Part shown: one piece after another, positions 17,688 through 27,297 of the stretch
Position numbering within the stretch: the first letter of the stretch is position 1
How the letters are laid out: each line of letters starts with the position of its first letter
Position numbers and translations under genes: made by a program
NCBI RefSeq assembly: GCF_000422885.1
Contig: NZ_AUGX01000008.1
Location: forward strand, 1 to 64,000
Source of the DNA: Ottowia thiooxydans DSM 14619
GTDB lineage: Bacteria > Pseudomonadota > Gammaproteobacteria > Burkholderiales > Burkholderiaceae_C
DNA: 64,000 nucleotides
Reading direction: 5' to 3'
The notes under the pieces: generated by a model
Database searches by the model: none
Told to the model about the DNA's origin: nothing
The model's input: only the letters and a program-made list of their open reading frames with translations

Positions 17688-19307
17688 ATGGCCAATATCG
17701 AGACTTCCTTATCAGTAGCCAGTGATGCCTATCGCGCTAACCGGGAGGGTATGCAGTTGCTCCTGACCCGAGTCCGGCTTTATGAGGAGCGGACCCGGCA
17801 AAAATCTGCTGCTTCACGTGAGAGATTTGAAAAGCGTGGCCAGATGCTGCCGCGTGAGCGCCTGGCGCTGCTGCTCGATCCGGGAACACCATTCATGGAA
17901 TTTTCCACCCTGGCAGGCCTGGGGCTGGACAACGCTGATCTCGACAAAAGCGTGCCAGGTGGGGGCGTGATCGCCGGCATTGGGTTTGTCAGCGGCATCC
18001 GGTGCATGGTGATGGCTTCCGATTCCGGGATTGATGCGGGTGCATTGCAGCCCATGGGCCTGGACAAAATCTTGCGGGCGCAAGAGCTGGCGCTGGAAAA
18101 CAAGCTGCCTTACGTTCAGCTGGTGGAGAGTGCGGGCGCCAACCTCATGGCATACCGGGTGGAGGATTTCATTCGCGGCGGCAATACGTTTCGCAATCTG
18201 GCGCGGTTGTCAGCAGCAGGTTTGCCGGTAGTCACAGTGACACACGGCTCATCTACCGCGGGTGGGGCCTATCAAACGGGCTTGTCTGACTACATCATCC
18301 TTGTGCGGGGTAGATCCAGGGCATTCCTGGCAGGGCCGCCACTGCTCAAGGCTGCCACCGGCGAAATTGCCACGGAAGAAGAGCTTGGCGGCGCGGTGAT
18401 GCACGCCTCTATCTCCGGTCTGGGAGACTATCTGGCCGAAGACGACCGCGATGCCTTGCGTATTGCACGCGAGGTCATGGGCCAGATCGATTGGAATCAC
18501 GGCGTGCCTGCCGATGCACCCCGCCGCTTCAAGCCCCCGCGCTACGACGGCGAGGAGCTTCTGGGCATCATGCCGATGGATCACAAGCGCCCGGTGAACA
18601 TGAAAGAGGTGCTTGCCCGCATCGCTGACGACTCCGAGTTTCTGGAGTTTGGCGAAAACTATGGGGGCGCCACCGTGTGTGGGCACATCAAGATTGAAGG
18701 CTGGCCCTTGGGTGTCATCACCAACAATGGTCCCATCGATCCCGCCGGAGCCACCAAGGCCACGCACTTCATTCAGGCTTGCTGCCAAGCCAAAACTCCC
18801 ATTCTCTACCTGAACAACACTACGGGGTTCATGGTGGGCAAGGCTTATGAAGAGGGTGGCATCATTAAGCACGGATCCAAGATGATTCAGGCGGTGACCA
18901 ACGCCACCGTGCCGCAGATCACCTTGTATTGCGGCGCTTCGTTCGGAGCCGGCAACTATGGCATGTGCGGGCGCGGCTTTCACCCGCGTTTTTGCTTTTC
19001 ATGGCCCAACGCCAAGACGGCGGTGATGGGCGGCGAACAGGCGGCTGAGACCATGGCCATCGTCACCGAAGCGGCCATGCGGCGCAAAGGGGAGGTGGAT
19101 CAGGCTCGTATCGAGGCGCTCAAGCAAAATATCATCGATCGCTTTGATCGCCAGATGAGTGTGTTCACCACCAGCGCGCAGCTGTTGGATGATGGCGTGA
19201 TCGATCCGCGTGACACCCGGGCCGTGTTGGCCAACGTACTGGCCACCTGCCGTGAAGCGGCCGCACGCCAACCTCAGTCCATGCAGTTTTCAGTTGCCCG
19301 GCCATGA
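17688..19307 (+). CDS. Acyl-CoA carboxylase, carboxyltransferase (beta) subunit
   Basis: A 539-residue enzyme subunit that transfers CO2 from carboxybiotin to an acyl-CoA. The start at 17688 follows AAGAAGACC; an upstream GTG at 17658 is possible. It has the tandem crotonase-like carboxyltransferase folds: oxyanion/biotin segments around SAGANLM and THGSSTAGGAYQTGLSDY in the N-half, and TTGFMVGKAYEEGGIIKHG and SFGAGNYGMCGRGFHPRF in the C-half. The pattern and the partner subunit place it with methylcrotonyl-CoA (MccB/LiuB) and geranyl-CoA (AtuC) carboxylases; I cannot decide the substrate by eye. It overlaps the alpha subunit by four bases (ATGA). No leucine- or terpene-degradation genes are next to it. 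Confidence 0.9.
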   Translation: MANIETSLSVASDAYRANREGMQLLLTRVRLYEERTRQKSAASRERFEKRGQMLPRERLALLLDPGTPFMEFSTLAGLGLDNADLDKSVPGGGVIAGIGFVSGIRCMVMASDSGIDAGALQPMGLDKILRAQELALENKLPYVQLVESAGANLMAYRVEDFIRGGNTFRNLARLSAAGLPVVTVTHGSSTAGGAYQTGLSDYIILVRGRSRAFLAGPPLLKAATGEIATEEELGGAVMHASISGLGDYLAEDDRDALRIAREVMGQIDWNHGVPADAPRRFKPPRYDGEELLGIMPMDHKRPVNMKEVLARIADDSEFLEFGENYGGATVCGHIKIEGWPLGVITNNGPIDPAGATKATHFIQACCQAKTPILYLNNTTGFMVGKAYEEGGIIKHGSKMIQAVTNATVPQITLYCGASFGAGNYGMCGRGFHPRFCFSWPNAKTAVMGGEQAAETMAIVTEAAMRRKGEVDQARIEALKQNIIDRFDRQMSVFTTSAQLLDDGVIDPRDTRAVLANVLATCREAAARQPQSMQFSVARP

Positions 19308-21280
19308 CCGTATCTACTCCCTTTCACAAGATTCTTATTGCTAACCGCGGTGAGATCGCGCTGCGTGTGATCCGCACGGCCCGCGCCATGGGCTACATGA
19401 CGGTGGCGGTGTATTCCACAGCCGATCTGCACTCTCGCCACGTGCTTGAGGCTGATCAAGCCGTGTGTATAGGCGAGCCGTTGCCGGCGCAGTCTTACCT
19501 GAACGTGGATTCCATCATTGAGGCGGCGCGCCAGACCGGGGCCGATGCCGTGCATCCTGGTTATGGTTTTCTGGCGGAGAACGCAAGCTTTGCCAAGGCG
19601 TGTCGTGATGCGGGCTTGGTGTTTATTGGCCCTTCGCCCGAAGCCATCATTGCCATGGGCCACAAGGCGGGCGCCAAGAAAATCATGATGGACGCCGGGG
19701 TGCCTTGCATTCCAGGTTACCAAGGCGAAGACCAGAGTGCAGCACGGCTGTTGAGCGAGGCAGAGCGCGTTGGCTTTCCAGTGATGATCAAGGCCACTGC
19801 CGGTGGGGGTGGACGAGGCATGCGCCTGGTGAGCGCGGCCAAGGAGTTCCCCGATCTGCTGCGCAGCGCCCAGTCTGAGGCCCAGAATGCTTTCGGTGAC
19901 CCCGAGGTCATTCTGGAGCGCGCTATCACCACGCCGCGCCATATTGAGATCCAGGTTTTTGCTGATCGGTATGGACATGCCATTCACCTCGGCGAGCGGG
20001 ATTGCTCGGTACAGCGACGCCATCAGAAAGTGATTGAGGAGGCGCCTTCGCCGGCGGTGGATGCGGCCTTGCGCGATCGCATGGGCGCTACGGCCGTGGC
20101 CGCGGTGAAGGCCATCGGCTATGAAGGCGCCGGCACGCTTGAGTTTCTACTCGATCAAGATGGCCATTTCTACTTCATGGAAATGAACACCCGCCTCCAG
20201 GTGGAGCACCCAGTTACCGAGGCCATCACAGGGTTGGATTTGGTGGAGTTGCAGTTGCGTGTGGCGGCAGGGGAGAGGCTGCCACTGAAGCAGGAGGATG
20301 TGGTTTTCCAAGGGCACGCCATTGAAGTACGCCTGTGCGCCGAAGACGTGAGCAAAGGGTTCATGCCTCAAAGCGGCACGATGCTGCTCTGGCAAGCACC
20401 CGGCAGCCTGCGTGTGGAACAGGCGCTGAGCTCCGGGGCAGAGATCCCCCCTTACTACGACTCCATGATCGCCAAGATCATTGCGCACGGCACCAGCCGT
20501 GATGAGGCACGCCGGCGCCTGATGTTGGGGCTTCACCAGACCGTGGCGTTGGGGGTGACCACCAATCAGGTGTTCCTGGGCAGTTGTTTGCGGCATCCGG
20601 TGTTTGCGGCAGGAGGGGCGACTACGGGGTTCATTGCGGAGCACCAGGAGCAACTGCTGCAAACGGAAGGCCTTGCTCGCGAGCGCGCGCTGGCCGTGGC
20701 TGCTGTGCTGCTTTTCGAAACCACCAACGAACGCTCTACGCAGAGTGGCTTGCGGCGCCTGGCGCACTCGCTACCGGTGGGCATGCTGCTGGAGATTGAT
20801 AACGCACGGCACAAGGTCCAGATCACGCAGAGTAGCTCACACTGTTTTGAGATTCAGGTCGAAGGGCGGCAGCACGTGATTGATTTGGTGGGGTTCGCCC
20901 CGCAGCAGGCTCGCCTGGTGGTCGATGGCGTCATGGAGAGCGCCGCTTTCCTGCGCGACGGCTCACAGCTGCTGCTGCACTACCGGGGGCAGCCTGTCGC
21001 CGTGAACGATCACACCCGCAGTGCCGCTCTGCGCTCAGCGGCTGGAGATGGCGATGGCAAAGTACGCGCATCGATGAACGGGCGCGTGGTGGCGGTGCTG
21101 GTGGCCGAGGGCGATCTGGTCGAGGCCGGCCAGCCCATCATCACCCTTGAAGCGATGAAGATGGAGCATGTGCATGTGGCACCTGTGAGTGGCCGGGTCA
21201 GCGCGCTGAGTGCGGCCGTGGGGGAGCAGGTCACCCTGCGCCGGGTGTTGGTCGAGATTGCAGCTCCAGCCACGTCTTGA
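19304..21280 (+). CDS. Acyl-CoA carboxylase, biotin carboxylase/carrier (alpha) subunit
   Basis: A 658-residue protein that carboxylates biotin with ATP and bicarbonate. The N-terminal biotin carboxylase part starts FHKILIANRGEIALRVIRTA. It contains the ATP-grasp glycine-rich loop KATAGGGGRGMRLV and the catalytic EMNTRLQVEHPVTE motif. The C-terminal biotinyl domain carries the lysine to be biotinylated, K619 in EAMKMEHVH. Length and architecture fit the alpha subunit of methylcrotonyl- or geranyl-CoA carboxylase. It forms a translationally coupled pair with the beta subunit just upstream (ATGA overlap). A cytoplasmic heteromeric complex is expected. Confidence 0.94.
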   Translation: MTVSTPFHKILIANRGEIALRVIRTARAMGYMTVAVYSTADLHSRHVLEADQAVCIGEPLPAQSYLNVDSIIEAARQTGADAVHPGYGFLAENASFAKACRDAGLVFIGPSPEAIIAMGHKAGAKKIMMDAGVPCIPGYQGEDQSAARLLSEAERVGFPVMIKATAGGGGRGMRLVSAAKEFPDLLRSAQSEAQNAFGDPEVILERAITTPRHIEIQVFADRYGHAIHLGERDCSVQRRHQKVIEEAPSPAVDAALRDRMGATAVAAVKAIGYEGAGTLEFLLDQDGHFYFMEMNTRLQVEHPVTEAITGLDLVELQLRVAAGERLPLKQEDVVFQGHAIEVRLCAEDVSKGFMPQSGTMLLWQAPGSLRVEQALSSGAEIPPYYDSMIAKIIAHGTSRDEARRRLMLGLHQTVALGVTTNQVFLGSCLRHPVFAAGGATTGFIAEHQEQLLQTEGLARERALAVAAVLLFETTNERSTQSGLRRLAHSLPVGMLLEIDNARHKVQITQSSSHCFEIQVEGRQHVIDLVGFAPQQARLVVDGVMESAAFLRDGSQLLLHYRGQPVAVNDHTRSAALRSAAGDGDGKVRASMNGRVVAVLVAEGDLVEAGQPIITLEAMKMEHVHVAPVSGRVSALSAAVGEQVTLRRVLVEIAAPATS

Positions 21281-21370
21281 GGCCAAGCTCAGCGCGAACG
21301 GTTTACTTCCTGGCGAACATCGAGGGTATGAAATGCGGAGAAGCGCTCAGAGTTTCGTGGCGCCTCAAAA

Positions 21371-21402
21371 GAAAACGCCCCTGTTTTAGCAGGGGCGTTT
21401 GC
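21371..21402 (-). terminator. Terminator between carboxylase and catalase genes
   Basis: Stem AAACGCCCCTG / CAGGGGCGTTT (21373-21383 and 21390-21400) with loop TTTTAG, flanked by A and T runs. It can end transcripts from either side. Confidence 0.88.
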
Positions 21403-21409
21403 GCTTGAG

Positions 21410-21440
21410 CGTGTTGACGATGGGATAAATTGTCAACACG
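21410..21440. repeat. Second inverted repeat after the catalase gene
   Basis: Perfect 9-base arms CGTGTTGAC and GTCAACACG (21410-21418 and 21432-21440) around a 13-base loop, between the catalase stop and the terminator. It may be a transcript 3' structure or a protein-binding palindrome. Confidence 0.7.
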
Positions 21441-21458
21441 GTCTTCGCAGCGACTAGA

Positions 21459-22988
21459 TCATGCGGGCAGTGCCACCAGCGGGCTGCCGAACATTGGATC
21501 GTCTTTCTTGGAGGCCAGTGCTTTCGCCAGGTCCAGGCCCAGTGCCTTGGCCACGCCTGCGCCATAGGCTGGATCGGCGGCGTTGCAATTGCGAATGTGG
21601 CGAAACTTGACGAACTCTGGCGCATCGCCCATTCCGCGGCCGGTATTGCCGAAAAGGACTTCCTTCTGTTCGGCGCTCATCAAGCGGAACAGTTTTCCGG
21701 GTTGCTCGAAGTAGTTGTTGTCGTCCTTGTCGTAATCCCAATGGTCAGCGTTACCAGTCAGTTTCAGTGGTGGCTCCATGAATTCCGGTTGAGCTTGCCA
21801 TTGTCCAAAGCTGTTGGGTTCGTAGTGGGGCAGGCCGCCGTAGTTGCCATCGACGCGGCCCGCGCCATCCCGGTGGTTGCTGTTGACTGGGCAGCGCGGC
21901 TTGTTCACCGGGATTTGCTGGTAGTTGGTGCCCAGGCGGAAGCGCTGCGCATCTGCATAGTTGAAGAGCCTTGACTGCAACATGCGGTCTGGGCTGGCGC
22001 CAATACCGGGAACCAGGTTGCCGGGAGCAAACGCCACTTGTTCGACGTCGGCAAAGAAGTTTTCCGGGTTCTTGTTCAGCTCGAACTCGCCGACTTCGAT
22101 CAGCGGATAGTCGCCTTTGTACCAAACCTTGGTGAGATCAAACGGGTGCAGGCGGTATTTCTCAGCGTCTGCTTCCGGCATGATTTGTACAAACAGTTTC
22201 CACTTGGGGAATTCACCGCGTTCGATGGCTTCGTAGAGGTCACGCTGGTGGCTTTCACGATCCTTGCCCACCAGTGCCTCTGCTTCGGCATCCGTCAGGT
22301 TCTTGATGCCTTGTTGGGTGCGGAAATGCATCTTCACCCAGAAGCGTTCGCCGGCCTGGTTCCAGAAGCTGTAGGTGTGCGAAGCGAAGCCGTGCATGTG
22401 GCGGTAGCTGGCGGGAATGCCGCGATCGCTCATGACCACGGTGATCTGATGCAGTGCTTCCGGGTTGAGCGTCCACCAGTCCCAGTTATTCAGCGCGCTG
22501 CGCAGGTTGGTACGAGGATCGCGCTTCACGGCTTTGTTCAAGTCGGGAAACTGGCGCGGATCGCGAATGAAGAAAACGGGGGTGTTGTTGCCAACCATGT
22601 CCCAATTGCCCTCTTCGGTGTAAAACTTGAGGGCAAAGCCACGGATATCGCGCTCGGCATCGGCCGCGCCGCGTTCGCCCGCCACGGTAGTGAAGCGCGC
22701 AAACATCTCGGTTTTTTTACCCACCTCGCTGAAAATCTTGGCTCGGGTGTAGCGTGTGATGTCGTGTGTGACTTTGAAGGTGCCGAAGGCGCCTGAGCCC
22801 TTGGCGTGCATGCGGCGTTCAGGGATGACCTCGCGCACGAAATTCGCCAGGCGCTCTTGCAGCCACACATCTTGCGCCAACAGCGGGCCACGGGGGCCAG
22901 CGGTCAGGCTGTTGCGGTTGGTGGATACGGGGGCGCCGAAGTCCGTGGTCAGATGAGTCACGGGGCACTTCTTGATATCGTCGCTCAT
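21459..22988 (-). CDS. katA: Heme catalase (monofunctional, small-subunit)
   Basis: A 509-residue catalase that dismutates hydrogen peroxide in the cytoplasm. It has the family opening [22 protein letters not shown]. The catalytic histidine is in [20 protein letters not shown] and the catalytic asparagine in [16 protein letters not shown]. The proximal heme tyrosine is in [14 protein letters not shown]. Length fits the small-subunit clade. The symbol katA is used by general convention; the clade was not resolved. It is transcribed alone, with hairpins downstream. Regulation by OxyR would be usual but I did not identify a site. Confidence 0.95.
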   Translation of the reverse strand: MSDDIKKCPVTHLTTDFGAPVSTNRNSLTAGPRGPLLAQDVWLQERLANFVREVIPERRMHAKGSGAFGTFKVTHDITRYTRAKIFSEVGKKTEMFARFTTVAGERGAADAERDIRGFALKFYTEEGNWDMVGNNTPVFFIRDPRQFPDLNKAVKRDPRTNLRSALNNWDWWTLNPEALHQITVVMSDRGIPASYRHMHGFASHTYSFWNQAGERFWVKMHFRTQQGIKNLTDAEAEALVGKDRESHQRDLYEAIERGEFPKWKLFVQIMPEADAEKYRLHPFDLTKVWYKGDYPLIEVGEFELNKNPENFFADVEQVAFAPGNLVPGIGASPDRMLQSRLFNYADAQRFRLGTNYQQIPVNKPRCPVNSNHRDGAGRVDGNYGGLPHYEPNSFGQWQAQPEFMEPPLKLTGNADHWDYDKDDNNYFEQPGKLFRLMSAEQKEVLFGNTGRGMGDAPEFVKFRHIRNCNAADPAYGAGVAKALGLDLAKALASKKDDPMFGSPLVALPA

Positions 22989-23085
22989 TGGGTAGGTCTC
23001 TTTGTAGTGGGAGTAGGTCCACTATAGAAGAGCTAGAGAGATCCTTCCAATTAATTCCCCTTAAAACCGCGATAGGCGATAGCGA

Positions 23086-23802
23086 TCACTCCGTAGTGCT
23101 TGGGCTCCAGAAGGCTTGGGTGACGTAGGGGCTGGCTGCCAGCCGGGCCACCAGGGCGTCCAATTCCTCACCATCTACGCCTGTCACGGTCAACACGGCT
23201 TCAATTTCCACAGCATCGTCTCCGAACGCGTGTGCATCCAAATCTCGCGTTGGATAGCGGGATTTTTCGAGTTCGGCTTCGAGCAGCTGCATGGCTTGCC
23301 TCTGCCAGCTCTTAGGGGAAATTACATGAACGGTATTGGTCACCTCCACCGCTTCAGTATCCAGCGGTTGGCGGTTGATGCGGTTGACGATAGGGCGCAG
23401 CAGCGTGTTGGCAGCCAGGACGAACGCGGTGCCCAGCACCGCCTCGATGATCAGATCGGAGCCCGCGCAAGCGCCCACGGCGGCGGAGCACCAAATGGTA
23501 GCCGCGGTGTTCAGGCCTCGAACGTTGCCATCTTCACGCATGATGACGCCCGCGCCCAGAAAGCCAATACCCGAGACCACGTAGGAGATGACTCGTGTGG
23601 CACCGTCAGCGCCGGCCAGACGGTAGGCAATGTCGACGAAGATGGCCGCGCCCACGGCCACCAGGACGTTGGTACGCAGCCCCGCCGTGCGCTGGCGGTA
23701 CTGGCGCTCCAACCCTATGGCACCGCCCAGAAAGAACGCAGTCGAGAGACTGAGTAGCGTGTCTAGAAACGATGCGAGGTCGATGTTCTGAAAGGCTTGC
23801 AT
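23086..23802 (-). CDS. MgtC/SapB family membrane protein
   Basis: A 238-residue inner-membrane protein. Its N-terminal part (about 10-140) has the conserved MgtC segments GGAIGLERQYRQRTAGLRTN, VVSGIGFLGAGVIMREDG and VRGLNTAATIWCSAAVG, with about five membrane helices. The C-terminal 80 residues form a soluble domain like the ACT-type domain of MgtC. MgtC proteins act in magnesium limitation and, in Salmonella, on the F-ATPase; the role here is unknown. The start lies six bases after the mrdA stop, so it is probably the last gene of the mre operon, which is an unusual position for this family. Confidence 0.92.
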   Translation of the reverse strand: MQAFQNIDLASFLDTLLSLSTAFFLGGAIGLERQYRQRTAGLRTNVLVAVGAAIFVDIAYRLAGADGATRVISYVVSGIGFLGAGVIMREDGNVRGLNTAATIWCSAAVGACAGSDLIIEAVLGTAFVLAANTLLRPIVNRINRQPLDTEAVEVTNTVHVISPKSWQRQAMQLLEAELEKSRYPTRDLDAHAFGDDAVEIEAVLTVTGVDGEELDALVARLAASPYVTQAFWSPSTTE

Positions 23803-23808
23803 AGAGCT

Positions 23809-25758
23809 TCAGGGGGCGGTTTGCGGTGGGGAAATGGCCATATCGGACGCACGGCGCGGGGTGCCTATGGGGGCTCCGGCCTGACCTCGTTGAACGGCGG
23901 CCATGTCTTGCTCGCTGGGGAAAATGCCGGAGAGCCAATAATCCATTGTTCGCCTCACCAGAGGCGCAGCATGCGCGGCGCCAAAGCCCGCGTTCTCCAC
24001 GATGGCGGCCACAGCAATCCTGGGATTGTCTGCCGGTGCAAAACCAATGTAGAGGGAGTGGTCACGCTGGTACTCAGCCAGACGGGAGGCGTTATAGCGC
24101 CCCTTTTGGCCGATGGTGATGGCTTGCGCTGTACCTGTTTTCCCGCCCGAGACATACTGCGCACCTGCAAAGACGCGTGTGGATGTGCCCTCTTGTGTCA
24201 CGCCCACCATGGAGCGGAGCACCAGAGCCACGTTTTCTTGCTTGTAGCCCAGGCTCTTCGGAGGCGGCTGAGGGACCTCCACAAACTCTTGCGTAATGGA
24301 ATTTTGCCGCGCTTTCACCAGATGAGGTGTGTGCCACACCCCTCCGTTGGCCAGTGTGGCCGTGGCTTGCGCCACCTGCAGCATGGTGAAGTTGTTGTAG
24401 CCCTGTCCGATGCCCAGGGAAATCGTTTCGCCAGCAAACCACTTCTGTTGCTCGGGCCGCTTGTACGCGTTGCGCTTCCATTCGGTGGAGGGCAAGATGC
24501 CACGCGTTTCTCCAGGAATGTCTATCCCGGTGACCTGCCCGAAGCCCAGCGGCTTCATGAAATCATGGATGGCGTTGACACCCATGTCGTTGGCGAGCTG
24601 GTAGAAATAGACGTTACTGGATAGGGTGATGGCGCGCCGGAGGTCGACCGCACCCAACGCGTGGCCAGAGCGGAAGGTATGGCCACCAAAGGTCCAGGAG
24701 CCGCCGTCCATCACCACGGTTCCTGCGGCTCGTTTTCCTGTTTCCAGCGCTGCAAGGCCCATGAAGGGTTTGTAGGTCGAGCCTGGTGGGTAGGTGCCAC
24801 GAAGAGCGCGATTGAGCAATGGCTTGTCGAGCGAACCGTTCAGTTCAGCCCAGGTTTCATGGTCAATGCCTTCGACGAACAGGTTCGGGTTGTAGGTGGG
24901 TTTGCTGACGAAGGCCAGCACCTCACCGTTACGTGGGTCCAATGCGACCAGTGCACCGCGCCGCTCCCCGTAAAGATCTTCCACCAGCTTTTGCAGAGTG
25001 ATGTCGATTGACAAGCGAACCGAGTCCCCAGGAGTTGCTGGGTGGCTGGCCAAGCGCCGTACCGCTTGCCCGCCAGCTGAAGTCTCCATCTGTTCTACGC
25101 CGGTGGTGCCGTGCAGCAGTTTTTCGAAGCTGCTTTCGATGCCGAGCTTGCCGATGTAGTCGGTGCCGCGATAGTTGGCCTCGTCTTCGGAGTCGTCGAT
25201 GCGTTCTTTTTCAGCCTGGTTGATGCGCCCGATATAGCCGACGACGTGCGCGCCCGCTTCACCGAGCGGATAGGTTCTAAACAGCCGAGCCTTGATCTCC
25301 ACGCCGGGGAATCGATAGCGCTGAGCCGCAAAGCGCGCGACTTCCTCGTCTGAGAGGCGCATACGGATGGGTAGCGACTCGAAGCTTCGCGAGTCTTCCA
25401 TGAGGCGCTTGAAACGACGGCGATCGCGTGGCGTAATCTCCACCACTTCGCTGATCGCATCAATGGTCTCTTCCAGAGGGCGAGCGCGTGAAGGTGTGAT
25501 CTCCAGCGTGTAGGCCTTGTAGTTGGTGGCCAGCACCACGCCATTGCGATCAAGGATTTGTCCGCGGTTGGGCACGATGGGCACCACGGCGGTCCGGTTG
25601 GTTTCTGCGCGTTCGGCGTAAGCATCGTGGCGAACGACCTGCAGCACATACAGGCGCGCAACGACCAATCCAAAGCCAAAAAGCATGACGAGCCCGACCA
25701 CCAAAAGGCGCAGGCGAAAGCGCTTGATGTCCGCTTCGACGTTACGCAGCTCAGTCAT
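23809..25758 (-). CDS. mrdA: Penicillin-binding protein 2 (elongation transpeptidase)
   Basis: A 649-residue class B PBP that cross-links peptidoglycan during side-wall growth. It has one N-terminal membrane helix (about 17-36), a dimerisation/pedestal domain with the NRTAVVPIVPNRGQILDRNG segment, and a transpeptidase domain. Active-site motifs are S327-T-Y-K330 (SxxK), SSN in TLSSNVYFY and KTGTAQ. It works in the periplasm with MreBCD and a RodA glycosyltransferase. It is the fourth gene of the minus-strand unit mreB-mreC-mreD-mrdA, seven bases after mreD. rodA, which commonly follows in Burkholderiales, is absent; an mgtC-like gene follows instead. Confidence 0.96.
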   Translation of the reverse strand: MTELRNVEADIKRFRLRLLVVGLVMLFGFGLVVARLYVLQVVRHDAYAERAETNRTAVVPIVPNRGQILDRNGVVLATNYKAYTLEITPSRARPLEETIDAISEVVEITPRDRRRFKRLMEDSRSFESLPIRMRLSDEEVARFAAQRYRFPGVEIKARLFRTYPLGEAGAHVVGYIGRINQAEKERIDDSEDEANYRGTDYIGKLGIESSFEKLLHGTTGVEQMETSAGGQAVRRLASHPATPGDSVRLSIDITLQKLVEDLYGERRGALVALDPRNGEVLAFVSKPTYNPNLFVEGIDHETWAELNGSLDKPLLNRALRGTYPPGSTYKPFMGLAALETGKRAAGTVVMDGGSWTFGGHTFRSGHALGAVDLRRAITLSSNVYFYQLANDMGVNAIHDFMKPLGFGQVTGIDIPGETRGILPSTEWKRNAYKRPEQQKWFAGETISLGIGQGYNNFTMLQVAQATATLANGGVWHTPHLVKARQNSITQEFVEVPQPPPKSLGYKQENVALVLRSMVGVTQEGTSTRVFAGAQYVSGGKTGTAQAITIGQKGRYNASRLAEYQRDHSLYIGFAPADNPRIAVAAIVENAGFGAAHAAPLVRRTMDYWLSGIFPSEQDMAAVQRGQAGAPIGTPRRASDMAISPPQTAP

Positions 25759-25764
25759 GGGGCG

Positions 25765-26283
25765 TTAAAGCGGCCGGTTGGCATCTGGATTCGGAGCGCG
25801 CCGCTGGGGCGCCAGCAGCAGCACACTGATCAATGGCCAGAGCGATGCTTCGAGCAAAGGGGCCAGCAAGACCTGCCAGCCGGGAAACGCCGCACCGCCA
25901 ATCAGTCGCAGCACGATGGTGATGGCGTGCGCGGCAAAAAAAAGTGGGATCAGCTGCACCGCTTGCCCGGGCACGGAAAACCACAGAATTCGCCGGTGGA
26001 TCATGATGGCGAAGTAGATCAGCACCGAATAGGCCAGCGCATGTTGGCCCAGGAGAGAGGCCTGGTGCACATCAAGGCCCAGGCCAAAAAGGAAAGCCGC
26101 CCCCAGGCCTACGCGGCGTGGTTGATGAACGCTCCAGAACACCAGTACGACCGCCAGGAAATCGGGCATCCAGGCAATTCGCCCCAATGGGAGCAGGTTG
26201 AGCATCAGCGCAGCGAGCAGGCTCCCCCAAATGAAAATGGGGCTGGCGGGCAGCAGTAGCGGCCGGCCGGGAGGCATGATCAT
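25765..26283 (-). CDS. mreD: Rod-shape determining membrane protein MreD
   Basis: A 172-residue integral membrane protein with about five helices, including the MreD-type stretch WMPDFLAVVLVFWSVHQPRRVGLGAAF and the GLGLDVHQASLLGQHAL loop. It is part of the elongasome that guides lateral wall synthesis. It overlaps the end of mreC by four bases (ATGA) and is followed closely by mrdA, so the operon is intact here. A second ATG two codons further in is equally possible as the start. Confidence 0.93.
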   Translation of the reverse strand: MIMPPGRPLLLPASPIFIWGSLLAALMLNLLPLGRIAWMPDFLAVVLVFWSVHQPRRVGLGAAFLFGLGLDVHQASLLGQHALAYSVLIYFAIMIHRRILWFSVPGQAVQLIPLFFAAHAITIVLRLIGGAAFPGWQVLLAPLLEASLWPLISVLLLAPQRRAPNPDANRPL

Positions 26284-27251
26284 GGGCTGACTCCTCGAGC
26301 AGGCGCGCGGCGCGCAGTTGGTGGAGCTGCTGCCGGGGAGCCCGATGGCGAGGGTCTGGCGGCCGGAGCGGTAGCGCTGGTTTCCTGCCCCTGCGGGCGA
26401 GCGACGGGCGAGAGCACCATCACGTGCATGACACCTTGCATCTGCGCCAGGGGTTTGCCTTGAATGCGCGCGAAACTCGAATCACTGCGCCGATCCACAG
26501 AGACCACCCGGGCCACGGGCAGACCTGGGGGATAAACACCGTCCACGCCGCTCGTAGTTAGCAGGTCGTCCTCCTTGACGTCCTCGGTCACAGACATGTA
26601 GCGAAGCTCCAGCAGGCCTCCATGAGGGGAGGGGGAGCCATAGACCACGCTTCGGGTGCCTGTGCGCGCGTTCATGACCGGGATCACCTGGTCGCGATCG
26701 ATCAGCAAGGTGATCTCGCTGACGAAGGGGTAGACCCGTGTGATTTGTCCGAGCACACCGTATTCGTCCATGACCGGCGAGCCCGGCTCTATACCTTGCA
26801 AGCGCCCTCTGTCGATCACCACTCGGCGGCTGTAGGGATCAGTGGCGTCATATAGTACCTGCGCCGCTATGGCGGGTGTCTGAACGCGCTCTTGCAGTGC
26901 CAGCAACTTGCGCAGGCGGTCGTTTTCCAGCGCCAAATGCTCCACTTGGCCAGCCCGCAGCGATTGCTCGGCCAGTTGCGAGCGCGCAGCGACCTCAGTC
27001 TTGCGAGCGGTCTTCAGGTCAGTCAGATAGCTGGTGAAGTTTTGCATCATCTGCACTGGCTGCAGGGCAAGCCATTGTGCTGGGTACAGCACCGTGGCAA
27101 TGCCGGCGCGCAGCGGTTGTGCGACGCGAAAGCGCGCGTCCGCCACCATCAGAAACAGGGCCAAGGCGCTGTAGAACACCAGACGAGACAGCGCCGATGG
27201 CCCTTGCTTGAAGAAGGGCGGCGGCATGCGATCTAGCGATTCCAGCGGCAT
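26280..27251 (-). CDS. mreC: Rod-shape determining protein MreC
   Basis: A 323-residue periplasmic scaffold of the elongasome. One N-terminal membrane helix (about 22-42) is followed by a coiled coil (about 75-115) and the two beta-barrel domains of MreC (VVIDRGRLQGIEPGSPVMDEYG; TSGVDGVYPPGLPVARV). The last 40 residues are a Pro/Ala/Arg-rich tail. Its start lies 264 bases after mreB, an unusually long gap that contains the nested inverted repeat at 27298-27423, so expression relative to mreB may be adjusted there. Confidence 0.94.
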   Translation of the reverse strand: MPLESLDRMPPPFFKQGPSALSRLVFYSALALFLMVADARFRVAQPLRAGIATVLYPAQWLALQPVQMMQNFTSYLTDLKTARKTEVAARSQLAEQSLRAGQVEHLALENDRLRKLLALQERVQTPAIAAQVLYDATDPYSRRVVIDRGRLQGIEPGSPVMDEYGVLGQITRVYPFVSEITLLIDRDQVIPVMNARTGTRSVVYGSPSPHGGLLELRYMSVTEDVKEDDLLTTSGVDGVYPPGLPVARVVSVDRRSDSSFARIQGKPLAQMQGVMHVMVLSPVARPQGQETSATAPAARPSPSGSPAAAPPTARRAPARGVSP

Positions 27252-27297
27252 GGCAATTGAGCGGCACGGAGGCGGTTAAAAACCCAGGAGGAAAGGT

